A stretch of DNA of 64,000 nucleotides, from assembly GCF_949628265.1 (NCBI RefSeq), contig NC_088790.1, forward strand, positions 2,484,545 to 2,548,544. The letters run 5' to 3'. Each line of letters begins with the position of its first letter. Positions within the stretch are counted from its first letter, which is position 1. This DNA comes from Cloeon dipterum (lineage: Eukaryota > Arthropoda > Insecta > Ephemeroptera > Baetidae). Positions 35,401-47,900 of the stretch are shown one piece after another. A program made the translations under genes and the position numbers. Under the pieces are notes generated by a model. It searched no databases. It saw only the letters and a list, made by a program, of their open reading frames with translations, and had not been told where the DNA came from.

Positions 35401-38400
35401 TATCTCCCATACAATTTCAGTCATTTCAGTCTCCAAAAAGCTTTTATTTCCTCGAATTTATCAAACTATGTATCGCCTTTTTCTTTCATTCAAACTCCAA
35501 CAGAGCATTTTACTAGACAAACGCATTGCTATCAAAACAAACAAGGAAAATGAAGGAAATTAACGGATCCGTTCCAAAGACGAATTCTCGAGTTACTAAC
35601 CTCTGACGAACAGAATGAAAGTTTTGCTCGGCGATTCGCAAGCTCCAATGCTCTCTTATGAGGACATTTGCATGCTCGAGCAAAATAAATTATTAATTTT
35701 TGTTCCCACTCGTCCAAGTTCACTTTCTTTCTTTCTTTCGCTGCGGGTGTAATTAAAAGGCCGTATATTTAAGTGAATGTACATCGATAGAAAATGCATG
35801 CGCACACGCGCCTAAGTGAGTGAGTGAACGCGCTAAAAGTAGCACAGATCGACGCAAATCATATTTTCCGTCGTCAATCAGGCGAGTGAGTGCGTTCACT
35901 CACGAATTGCGTTCATTAATCATTCACCAAAGGAAGTGAAAATTTTAAATTATAAATAATGCAAATTATTTAGTTGAAGAGAAATCAATGCAAATTATTT
36001 AAGTTTCTACGTTACTTTTCATAAAATCAAGCTTTATTTTGGCTAGACAATTGATTCTGGGAATTTGTGTCGAGTTGCGTGTGATCGCTTTGCTCTTCCA
36101 AAGGTGGCTGCCTTTTTTTGTTGTAAATTATTGCGTGACTTTCCACGTTTTTGCCATTTGCATTGTGTCCCGACGGAAACGCAATCTCCGCAGACGATCC
36201 ACACACACGCAGTCACGAGAAAGTGCACTTTTTATATATTGGTGCCACCATAACAACAAACTAACTGCGGCTGCCAGCAAGTGTGAGTGTGTGTATTGCA
36301 ACAAATATATGACTTTTCGAAGAAGAAAGGAAGCGATCACAAAATTATATTACACCTTGACTTTTATCCTCTCTTTCTTTCGAATGGAAAGTCGTCACTT
36401 TAAAAATTGTTCTCTGCTTGTTGCACACTGACTCCTTAAGTCCTTACTGTGAAATCACGATTTATCACGTAACTCCCCAGTTGCGTAGGCCACCAACAGA
36501 TGGCGCCACCGTATAGTTTGGGTTTTAAGTTATTTTCGCTGCGATTTGAGACTCAATCCTGCCACTGTGCATTGTTCCCTCATTATGTTTTCTTTTGAAG
36601 TGCTGAAAACCAAAATCGGTTAAGCTAATCGCCGTAGAATCGGGACAATCACTATTTTTTTTAAATACAAAATCTTTTCCAACATTTCTACGGCGAATGG
36701 CTGGACTGATTTTGGTTTTCAGCACGTCTAAAGAAATAATTCTAAAAGCAGAATGCACGGCAGCAGGATTGAGTCTAAATCGCAGCGGAAATTCTTTATA
36801 AACGAAAGAAACCTCTGGCGCTATCTATTGATGGATTCGAACACTCAAAATTTTCTCACCGTTGGACCACCAACGTTCATATTATTTTTTGCTTCTCGTG
36901 AGTGTCATCAGTCCCAAAACCGTACTGAAACGTCATGAAAGCTTTAAAATACGGCAAAAAAAATGAAAGTAGCGAAGAATGCAGGCTTTTGTGCCTCAAT
37001 TTTCCGCGAATCGGTGCTATTTTGACGGCGTACGTGTATACGTCTTATTGTTGGCGGCGCGCACTGTTCGTTCCTCTTGCCTGGATGCGCAATATGGTGA
37101 ACAGTTAGCTGAGGACGCAATGAATCGAAGCACCAAGCTGCCAGTTTGATCCATCGAAACCGACACGCTTTGCTGTGCACAGACGAGAGCAGAAGCAGTC
37201 AAATAACACGACTCGCCATTACGTAAGGCACGAGAAAATATTTTCGCAAACAAAAAATATAGACACGTAATCGCGCGCTTCCTTGATTCACAACAACTGC
37301 CGTGAGTTATTTTACTAAATTGCTAGCAATCAATAATTCCGTAATCCATTAAATTGATTGTTTAATCCAGATTTTAGCTGACAATCCAGGTAAATTACAG
37401 GGAAACCACACCCCCATTTAAAAATTCCCGCTTGTTTTAATCGAAGATATCTAATGAAACGATTTTCCCGCGCTTTTTGACACATGTGACACGCCTTATT
37501 TTGAAGAATTCGGCGAAACCACCAATTTAAAGTAATTTCATGGTTTTCCCGCGCCCACTTTTTGAATTATCCGTTGAAACACGCCCTCTTATTTAAAATT
37601 CCTATGAGTTACGCCCTCTTCCAGCATTGGTCCTTTTCCACAGAGAATCCGATATACTTGTTTTTCCAGCATGGAAATCGTTTATTTATCGTTTGCAGTG
37701 GAGTAAAGACATATAGAAACTGATTATTTACCGATTATATTCTCTTTAAAAACGACATTATCCGTTACAAATTCGAAAATTTCACTGAGAACATAAACAA
37801 CAAAGACCCCACTTTAAATTAAAGTTTTCATTTCGTATGCATGAGAAATCATTCTATACGGTAAATTAAGCAAAAATCACTTTTGAAGATAACAATTCAT
37901 TCTAAATGTATCCACATTAAAGGCAATGAAAAATAAGTTCAGTTACTTCTCTTTATTCACGATGCAGTTAATCGCTTAATTTTCTCAATCAGCCGGGCAT
38001 CGCTTTTAAATTTTTTGTGTGTCTGCCATTGTCAAAAACAGTTTTTCACGCTGTCTGCGTTTTCGTTGGAGAACTGTTACTGACTGACTGAGTGCATTCA
38101 ACACACCGCGCAGCACAAGAAAAACTCTTTCACTTGAAAGCAGAATAAAATTGCTGCTGGCGAAGCGAAAAGCGTTTTGGCACCCGCCTCGTCTAATGTT
38201 TTGTCGTGTGCACGCGCCAGTGAAAATGGTGCAGGCTGCGGCAAAGGTCATTAGACGCACCTGACAGGTCACACAAACAAAGCCTGATTTCCTTAACTGT
38301 TAAATGTGTTGCACACATTTCTCCGGCATTGTGCAAATATTTTGTATTATTTAAGGGCTCTGAAAAACCGATTATTCATTTTTTCTTTGACCGTTATGAT

Positions 38401-41205
38401 GTTTTGGCCATTCAATAAGCAGTAATCGTGTTTTTTTAAACTGACAATATTTTTAAATGTGCCGGTAAAAACCATTATTTGATTATTTGATCAGGTTTTA
38501 GCCGAAAATGAAAATATCATAAGAAACGTCAACTTTTCCAATTTTTCCTGCGCCTTTGGAACACGTACTACGCCTTTCCTTTAAGGTTTCTTGGAAACCA
38601 CGCCCCCCATTTGAGAATTCTATCGATTTCTATCTGTCTAAGTCAATTGTTACGATTTCCCGCGCTTTGTGACACGTGCCACGCCTTCTTTTAAACGATA
38701 TCCGAGGAACTACGCCCCCAGTTCGAATTCCCGTGAGTTATGTGGGATAAAAGGTTAATTTTTGCGGTTATCCTCTTCTATTGTCACACTTTCCACGCCT
38801 TTTTTAGAAATTCTCGGGAACCACACCCCCATTTCAAAGTTTCCGCGAGTTTATCTCAGCAAAAACATCGAATATTACGAGATTATCCCGCGCTTTGCCA
38901 AAAAGTACCACGCCATATTTTTAATATTCCGGGAAAGAAACGCCCCCATTTCAAAATTCCCGCCTTTTTCCATTGAATATTCCTTTAGAATTTTTACTTG
39001 CTCAATAATTCACCTTTCAATAAGCTGAGAAGCACACAATTATTCAGCAATAATTCGGTGATTTTTTTATTAAGTCTCGTCTCGCACTGGCGATGACGTC
39101 GATTTTATCTTTCTCTCAGCATCATCATACTGACCAACTTTTTTCCTCCGTATATGTGTGTGACACATTCATTGGGTGCCTGGGAGATGCCGGCCAGCAG
39201 CCAGCAGCTTTCTACACACATTCACACACGCGCTTTTGTGCAGCTGGACAGGTGCCATTCAGTCACAGACGAGCGATAAATAAATTCGAAAAATGCACTG
39301 CCGCGCACGCGTTATTAATTTTTCAGCTCACCAGTTTGAATTTTCGTGTCAAGCCGTGATCTATATAAATTTCCCCAACGGCTGTTCGAATTGAAAATGT
39401 GCCGAACAGCAGCTAAAATTTATTCAATCATACTTATTTATAATTACTGCGTATTCAACGGGTTCATAATATGCCGATTCTGTAACTCTTACTTGTTTCC
39501 TACATCCTAAAAATTTCTAGGCACACAAAATATTAAAAAAATTAATTTGGAAAATTCAAAATAAATAAATAAATAAATACAGATCGAGGCAAACATATTT
39601 GAACCAATTTATATTTTCCATTGGTTTTCATGATAAATAAAGCGATGAAACAGTCTATAATTATCAATATTTAATTACTATTTGGCAATAGGTAGAGCCC
39701 TCAATTCCCTTTCCTAAATACACATTAAATTTGTCTTGTCGGAAGGAGAGATAAAAAATAGCGCAAAATGTAGATTTAATTTCCAACCTTATAGACTAAT
39801 AGCCTGTTTTATTGGCCCGACCTTGACGCGATGCGTGTGGTTTTTGACTAGTTTCCGTGCCGAAATGTAGGTCATCCTCGAGAAGAGACCTCACTCAGAG
39901 GCAGACGCGCTGCAAACTAATCGTCGTAAGCATAGACGCAAATTAACCACATTATGCAAGCTCCACACACGTGTGTGTGCTACTTGCTCTATTTCGCCGG
40001 ACGCTTAATTCGTTTTTGGGAGTGCAATCAGGTCGGTCCGGGCATTAAAACCTGTTTGGTCATTTGCGTCGGATCTTCTCTCACTTAATTTCCGTAATCA
40101 ACACACTCGCGACTTTAATTACGCGCACCTTTTCGTGAGCGCTAATTAATTTCAGCTTGTCAGCACTTGACAAATTGCGCTTTTAGCAAGGACTGAGATT
40201 AAAAAAAACTTATGAGGGGAAAATTTTACTTTATTTATCGGGATCATCATATCGAAAATGCCTCATATTTGATCATATTTATGGTAAACGACGCTCACTT
40301 ATTGAAAATTCATGCAAGTTTACAGTAAAAACATCTAATTTCATGATTTTCCTTTTTAAATTTACTATCGTTTCAATTGGAAAAGACTCATGCGGCTTTT
40401 TCACTTAACGGCATTTGAACGATTTTTAACTCAAAATCGATTATTTTGTTCCAAAGACCGATTTAAACAACTGGTTTGGTCATTTCCTGATCTCCAAGAG
40501 CTCTCGTCATCGCACTCCGCATCATATCTTTGTATAAAATACTAAAATTTGCCTAATTGCACGTCCCTGAGTGGCAAATTGCGCTGGGCTTGTGTAATCA
40601 CAGACATGACGCAACATAGAGAGGTTTCAAACGAGCAAACGTGATTACTTTTGAGGTGAAACGTGTTCATTGCACTTTTCAAATGCCGCCGCTCTCAATT
40701 AATTCCGGCGTATCTGCATAAGAGCTATAATTTGCGCCGAGAACCAACTGACCAAAGCACGTTTCACACGGAAGTGCGCCATAGACTCTTATAATTTCAG
40801 GTGCAATTTCATATCAAATTCTTCTCTGACATCAAAATATTTACAAACGAAGGGGAAGAAATAATTAAAATCTTAAATTTATGTTATTTCAGTGCTGTAT
40901 TTTTGAGGATTTTTTTAGTTATTCATAAAACAAATTTATGCTTAACTGCTTTCCCGATCGAATGACGTCAGCGCCATTTTAAAATTAAGTTATTAAACCT
41001 TTGGGTGAATGGGCCCGCATGCCTGTCAATATCCGGCACATTCGACCTCTTTATTTATGCAAGAAGTGCGTTTCATCTTTCTTAATATTATTATGTTTAC
41101 CGATGCACGCGCGCAATTAATTCAAATCGTGTGTGTGCACCGTGGAGAGCAATTTAAAGTCGGCGCTGATTGCTGTTTGGGCAGCCACCGCGCGCAGATT
41201 ACAAT

Positions 41206-41252
<47 letters not shown>

Positions 41253-41951
41253 GAGAGGCAGCCGCGCATTAACGGTTCTTATCAGCACTCTCTTCCTACT
41301 TAGCCAAGCGCATTATGTACAAATATGACGACGGACCTATGGTCTGGTCAGAAATGAGAGAGGCAATAAAAAAAAAAATAATGAATAAACAAAAGCTGGT
41401 CAGCGTGGATTCCCCTGCACAAACGACTTGGCTTTATTTTATATTCCTGGGGAATTTCCCTTAATTTGGTAAATAATTGGCTTCTACACGTTGAAGATTT
41501 TATAATATCTTCAGTGAAATATAGTTTATTTTCTTCTTCAAAGAGAAATGTCCGATATTTTTCCATATTTTTAACACTAATAAACAAGTTCACTCAAATT
41601 CCGTGGTGGAATCTCGCGGGAATTTTGAAACGGGGGTGTGGTTACCCAGAAAACCATAATAAAAAAGATGTAGCACGTGTTGCAAAGCGCGGGAAAATCG
41701 GTAAACTTGACGGTTTTACTGAGAAATCGCACGAATTTTGAAATGGGGGCGTGGTACCTAGGTAAAGTTGAAATAGATGGCGTTGCTAAGAGTGTAAAAT
41801 CGTAAATTTGACGTTTTTATAAAGGTACGGTGGGAATTTAAAAATGGGTGCGTGGTTGCCAGAAAATTTAAAAAAGAAGGCGTGGCACGAGTCACCATAA
41901 GCACGGGATAATAGTAAAATTTGACAAATAATATAACTGAGAATCGGTGGG

Positions 41952-41982
<31 letters not shown>

Positions 41983-44900
41983 GAGTGTCGTAATTCACCG
42001 GAAAATGGGGAAATTAGGCGTGGCATGCGTTTCAAAGCTCGTGAGAAACTGTACAATTTGAGAAATCATGGAAATGTGAACGTGAGGGTGTGATTCTCTG
42101 GAAAGTCCTTTGAAGTTTATTTATAAATAGGGTTTTGGTTTCCCCGAAAATTTATTAAGTAGGTGTGGCACGTGTCTCAATGCGTGGTAGAATTGTAAAG
42201 CTGGACGATTTTAATTAGAAATCGTGAGAATTGTGAAGGGGAGGGGTGGTTCTCTGGAAAAGAAGGTCTGGCACGTGACAAAAAGCGCGGGAAAATCTAA
42301 TTTGACTCACTATAATAGGAAATTCGTGGATTTTTTTTTTGAAAATGGACTGTGGTTCGTCAAAAAATTAAAAAAGAGAGTGTGGCACATATCACAATGC
42401 GCGTGAAATTCTTAAAATACTATTATATTTCTAAAAACTCGCGTTAGTTCAGAACATTTATTTAAAGTAAAAAGGGTGGATCGTGTCATACACCGCGGGG
42501 AAATCGATAAATTTGGCTCTTTAACATGAAAATCGCGTGAATATTTAAATAGGGGCAACTTTCTTTGAAAATTAAAAAAGAAAGCGTCTCCAAGCGCGGA
42601 AAAACCGTAAAATTTGATGGTTTTTCTGAGACAAAGAGCTAAAATTCTAACTAAGTTACCAATTTAAAGAAAAAAAATTAAACGAATTCAAATTATGGTT
42701 CATGCTCATATGATGGACTGTTCACCACAGCAGCCACCAAATTTAATTTATAATACTATTATCAGGTGTAATTGGAGCAAATCTATTATTAGAAGTAAAA
42801 TCTTTCTTTGGTGACTTCCGCGCACTGGTAGTATTATTCATAATTGTCAGTTGAAACGGAGACTTGGAGCGGAATGAGTCATTCGCCACCCTTGACGAAA
42901 CCACAAAAGTGTTTTCACCCCGTGCGCACCCTTGTCTGGCTCAGCAAGAAAGAAAGAGAGGCGCGTTTAGTCGTGCGCCGGTCGTTGTCAGTGTAAAAAC
43001 ACAAACAGCTGAATGGCCGCGCGTTAGCAAAGTGTGTCAGCAGTGTTAATGTTTGCCAGTCGGCACCCAAATTGCTTTATGATCCTTGGTAAGCCAGGCA
43101 TCTCGCCGCGCGCATTAATAACGGATCATCAATTTCGAATGTTTATAATTTGGTTTGAATTGGCTGTTGCAGACTACGGCAGCGACGAAGACTTCCAGAG
43201 CGGAGACTTCGACTTGTCCGGCTTTTCAGACCCACCGCAAGTCGATTTCCACCACTTCAGCAGCTCCAATGGCAACTACTACAATGAAGACCAAGGTTAG
43301 TCCAGATTTATTTCTTTTACTTTACATATATATGTGCATTGTTTTGAGCAAATTTTATATTTATTGACAACAGACATGGATACAAAATTAATGATAACAA
43401 AGCCGATCACAGTTCACAGTTTAAAATTGGTGGCTGTACTTCACTTAAAATTAAAACTCGGACTGGACAAAAATTGAAACCAATTTAACGCCCAAAACCA
43501 TATTTATTGCCTTTTTTTGATATCAATAAGCAAGTGACACAAATTGTTTCATTTTTGCCAATATTGTCAGCACCAAATCACGGGTTTTAACGGTCAGAAT
43601 TTCAAAAAAACTACTCACCATTCGACTCGTCTTGACGTCCCCTACATAGACAACGGGTTTAGGGGATGATATGATTGCCCAACTAACCCCAATTGACCGT
43701 TTTTACCACCTGCATCCTAAAAATTGATAAGTAAAAACGTGATTTTTCTCGTTACTGCAAATGCACGGGGTAACAGGGGGCTGATCACCCTCTAAACCCT
43801 TTGGATATCTAGGGCAGGTCTAGATGAGTCGAACGGTGCTCAGTTTTTGCAATTCTAACCCTTAAAACTCTAGATTAGGTGGTTGCAATATTAACAAAAA
43901 TTGAAAGTTTAATTTTTGCTAACATCTTCATCGCTAAATTTCTGGTTCTAACTGTCAGAATAGTAAAAACTGCACACCGTTAGACTCACCACAACCTCCC
44001 CTAGATAGCCGAAGGGTTATTAGGGTGACCAAAACCTTCACCCCTCCCACCCAATGCATTGCAGTAGCGATAAAAATCTGGTTGGTTTGCACTTTCTGCA
44101 AACTTATTCACTGATTAAAACCCTCTTCAGCTAAAAAAATCTACCCCAAATTCCATTGGATATCTAGGGGAGGTTGAGACGAGTTGAACGATGTGCAGTT
44201 TTTGCAATTCTGACTATTAGAACCCAAGATTTAGCGATTTGAATGTTAGAAAAAATCGAAAGTTTTATATTGCCAATCCAAATCTCGAGTTTTAACCATC
44301 AGAATTGCAAAAAACTGCACACCAATCGACTCGTCTCCACTTCCCCTAGATAGCCAAAGCGTTTCGAGGGTAGTCAACCCTCATCCCTCTTCCGCCCCAT
44401 GCATTGCAGCAGCAATAAAAATAGCGTGTAGCAAAATGTTGGAAAAAAAATTGAAAGTTTTAATGTTTTGGTAATATTGTGCTTGATTATTCGGTCCAAT
44501 TAATCCTTTTTCTAACGTCTTAAAACCTATAATTTGTCTCAATGTGAAAACAATATTTCCATTACGTAATCTCAATCACGATGCGCATAATTACACGAGT
44601 AAAGTTGACGACTAGATATATTTTCTTCTTGTCAGAGCGGAATTATTCTAATTTAAAAATAAAACACGTACTCCTTGAAGAAGGTCAATTTACCAATTAA
44701 CTAGCTAGCGACACTTACAAATTTTCTAATTTGCATAATAGTTTAGACAAGTGCAACGTACTTGAATGAACGGTACCCTTAAAATTTTACTTACAAACTT
44801 TTCTCCGTTCTGCTCAAGTAATTTTGGACACGTAATGCTATAATTTATGTGTAAAATGGCACCACACTTGTCCTGAATTAACTTACTGCATTTAAAATTT

Positions 44901-47900
44901 ACTTTAACTTATGTATTTGGTTCATTTGAAATTTTAGTGACACACTAAGCACGGTCGAATTTAAGTGTCGGATTGAAAATCACCTATGCAGGTGCGATTA
45001 GCCAGGTTTTGGTCGAGCAGAGTCCTGTTATTGCCACCTATTGCTTTTAATGCGCTCTAGTTGCTCTCTGCCGTCCCGTCGTCGCTTGCTGTGCGTATTT
45101 AATGCGCTTCTCGAAAGTAGCATTTTCGTACAAAACGAGAAAAGAGCAGACACGTATTCAGAATTTTTTGAAAGCACCGCCAGCTGCATCGAACTCCTTT
45201 CCTTCTTTTCGGATTAGTCGGCGGTTGATCTCGATTTTCACACCAATGCACGAAACAATTACTCAATAAAAGTTTCGATTTTTAGAGATCTCGCCTTACT
45301 ATCAAAATTAAAAATTATTATTGTTTCGTTGAATTAACACACGCCCACACGCAATAATTAATGGGTTAGACCTTCACGACTGATAATTTATTTATGTAAA
45401 GCCAATAATGTGTTGCGCTTCTTGAAAAGTATTTATCACCAAGGCTGTGAGAGAAATTTGCATCTTAGTCTTCGGCCAGTAATAATTATAATTATGTAGT
45501 TACTGGTCTCTGCGCAGCTATCTTTCTTGTAAAGGTCAAGAAAAATATAGCTCTCCTTTATCGCGTAAGCAAAAAGTTATGCAACCGGCGGAGCACGCGC
45601 GTACGGCACGTTGCCTAACGCGTCCCCAACTACAAAAAATTCTATATTATCATTATTTTTATTATTTATTTTCTTTTCGCTTACATAATCTTTTAAAAAG
45701 TATGCAATTTAAAAAAGCGAGGAGGAGGATTTTCAAATGGGTACGGGGTTTCCTGGAAATTGAAAAAAAGAAGGCGTGGCACGTGTTGCAAAGCGCGGAA
45801 ATTCGTATTATTCGAGCTATTTACAAACGGAACTCGCGGGATTTTAAATTGGGGGCGTGGTTCCTTGGAAAATAAAAAGAGGCGTGGCACGTGTTGAAAC
45901 TGATGTTTTTGCTCAAATTACGGGAAATTTAAAAATAGGGGCTTGGTTCCCTAGAAATTGAACAAAGAAGGCGTGTCATGTTTTTTATTTATTTTATTTA
46001 TTTTACTTTCAGTGTGGTAATACATTCCGGTGGTCTTCTCACAACATAATATAATATGTTGCTAAGCGTGGTAAAACCTTAAAATTCAACCTTATTTACT
46101 TACAGATCTCGCGGGAATTTAAATTGGGGGCGTGATTTCAAGCAAAATTAAAAAAGAGGCGTGGCACGTGTTGAAGCTATGACGTTTTACCAAGTTTGAC
46201 ACGCGGGAATTTCAAAATAGGGGCGTGGTCGCCTGAAAAATGATGAAAGAAAGCGTGACACGTGTTGAAAGCGCGGGAAATTTCAAAATTTGACGTTTTC
46301 AATTTTATTATGAGCTAAAATTCTTATTGAAATGTTTATTTTTTCAGAAATATTCAAATATAATTGATGGCGTATTGTAGTTTTTAAATTAAATGCCACC
46401 ACTTAAAGTTTAAATAACAACGGTCAAAGGGTTATTTACAAAGTGGCAGAGAAGATAAAAGAATGCTCAAGTGGTGCGTGGTATTCACTGAGGCGCAGGC
46501 TTTTGTGTTAGCGATGCGATATGACATTGTCATTTGAGTCATCCTGCGAGCTCCGGCACGTTTTCAGTTACCTTCTCTCTTCTCTCTTGCACCGCGCTTA
46601 CTAATATTTATTTTAAGTTTTATCGCCTCGGGTGTTTATTACCTCAGCCTCGCGAGTGTTTGCCAGGTGGGAGTTGTGCTCATCGAATGCTAATAGCAAA
46701 GACGCAGCAAAATTGTTTTAAAGGTTGGGTAAATTTTTTCTGTTGTTTGAAGCATGCAGTCAAATCCTTTTAGTTATAGATTTGTTTACTCTTGATAGAA
46801 AAATAGAATAATTTGCTAATTAAGGAAATTAAGATTGAAATAAAATAAGACGAAAAATTGAATATCCTAAATTTATTTAAGTTTTGTTAAGAGGATTGAT
46901 ACTGCAAAATCCCGGAAATTCTTGTTTTGGGTTCAGTTGAAGCCAAAGTTGACTGTAAAAAGTTTTGGCTGCATAGTTAGCATGCTTTTCAAAAGGCGGG
47001 GACTGTCTCCTTATTTGAAATCCTACTTTATTTCACAACAAAGATCGAGTTTCATTAAATGGTTTCATGCGCTGTTGGACAGATATCGACGAGTGAAATC
47101 GAAATCTGCCAAGAAAATGTGCTCAAGCGCTGCAAATTTGGAGAAAATTTGACAAATTTGAATTTCTACTGCATCAAAAAGGTCCTTTTTTAATTTTTAA
47201 AAAAATGTTTTTCGATCGACTGCTTATTGAATTCAAATTATTTTAAATCATCGCCCTTTAACGATCTAACGATCCACTTTAATGAGGAATTTTTCTCCTT
47301 TTTATAGTCATTAATCAGTCCATTAATTCTCTAAACGCCTTGTTTCAAATTTAGTCATTTAGAAAAATATTTGACCCAAATATCAATCGATAAATTCCAC
47401 GATTTAGGGAGAAAGCACAAATTTTTACAAGAAGTCTGCACGCACCGGATCACGTACTAGCTTTGAAAAAGTGCGTTGCGCGATGAAATCTCGAGTGGGT
47501 GCTCCAGAAAGCAAGCGATCGACCTTCTTTATTCGGCGCTGATTTCCGCGCGTCCATTGTAGTAAATCGCAACGCGCCGATGAATGGCTTTGGTAGGAGG
47601 GGGCTGGAGGGACGGTCTCTGCGGCGCCGAGCAGAGCAGAGCAGAGTGGAGTCGAGTCGAGTCAGTCTTCACCTTCACCTGCTCCGCGGCTGCCATGCAA
47701 TCGGGATAGACGCCAACATGCTGCTCATCGGCACCTTCCTCGGGCTGCTCACCCTGCTCGTCTCCCTTCTCTTCCTCTTCCGGCCCAAACTCGCGGCCCA
47801 CAAGTCGAGCCGGCTCGATTCCGATCCAGGTAAAAGCCACAAATGGGCGAATTTTCCTGAATTTTTGTTCCGGTACAGAAATTTGTGACAAATCCTTAAA

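Larger units (their letters stand above)
35027..43048. other. 8-kb intron 4 of the large gene
   Basis: It contains foldback E (36485-36836), family A blocks (37385-37670, 38510-38975, 41600-42640), a (CT)n tract, and GC-richer islands at about 35560-35930, 36040-36440, 36900-37310, 37960-38340, 39050-39400, 39800-40200, 40480-41330 and 42840-43048. The last island is the presumed promoter of the first alternative exon. No other exon could be supported. Confidence 0.5.
43296..47717. other. Intron 5 of the large gene
   Basis: It holds family B (43560-44440), family A (45700-46300) with a nested retro-insertion, family D (46980-47190), and GC-richer islands at 44950-45650, 46430-46740 and 47440-47717. 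The last carries the promoter of the membrane-anchored alternative exon. Confidence 0.55.
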
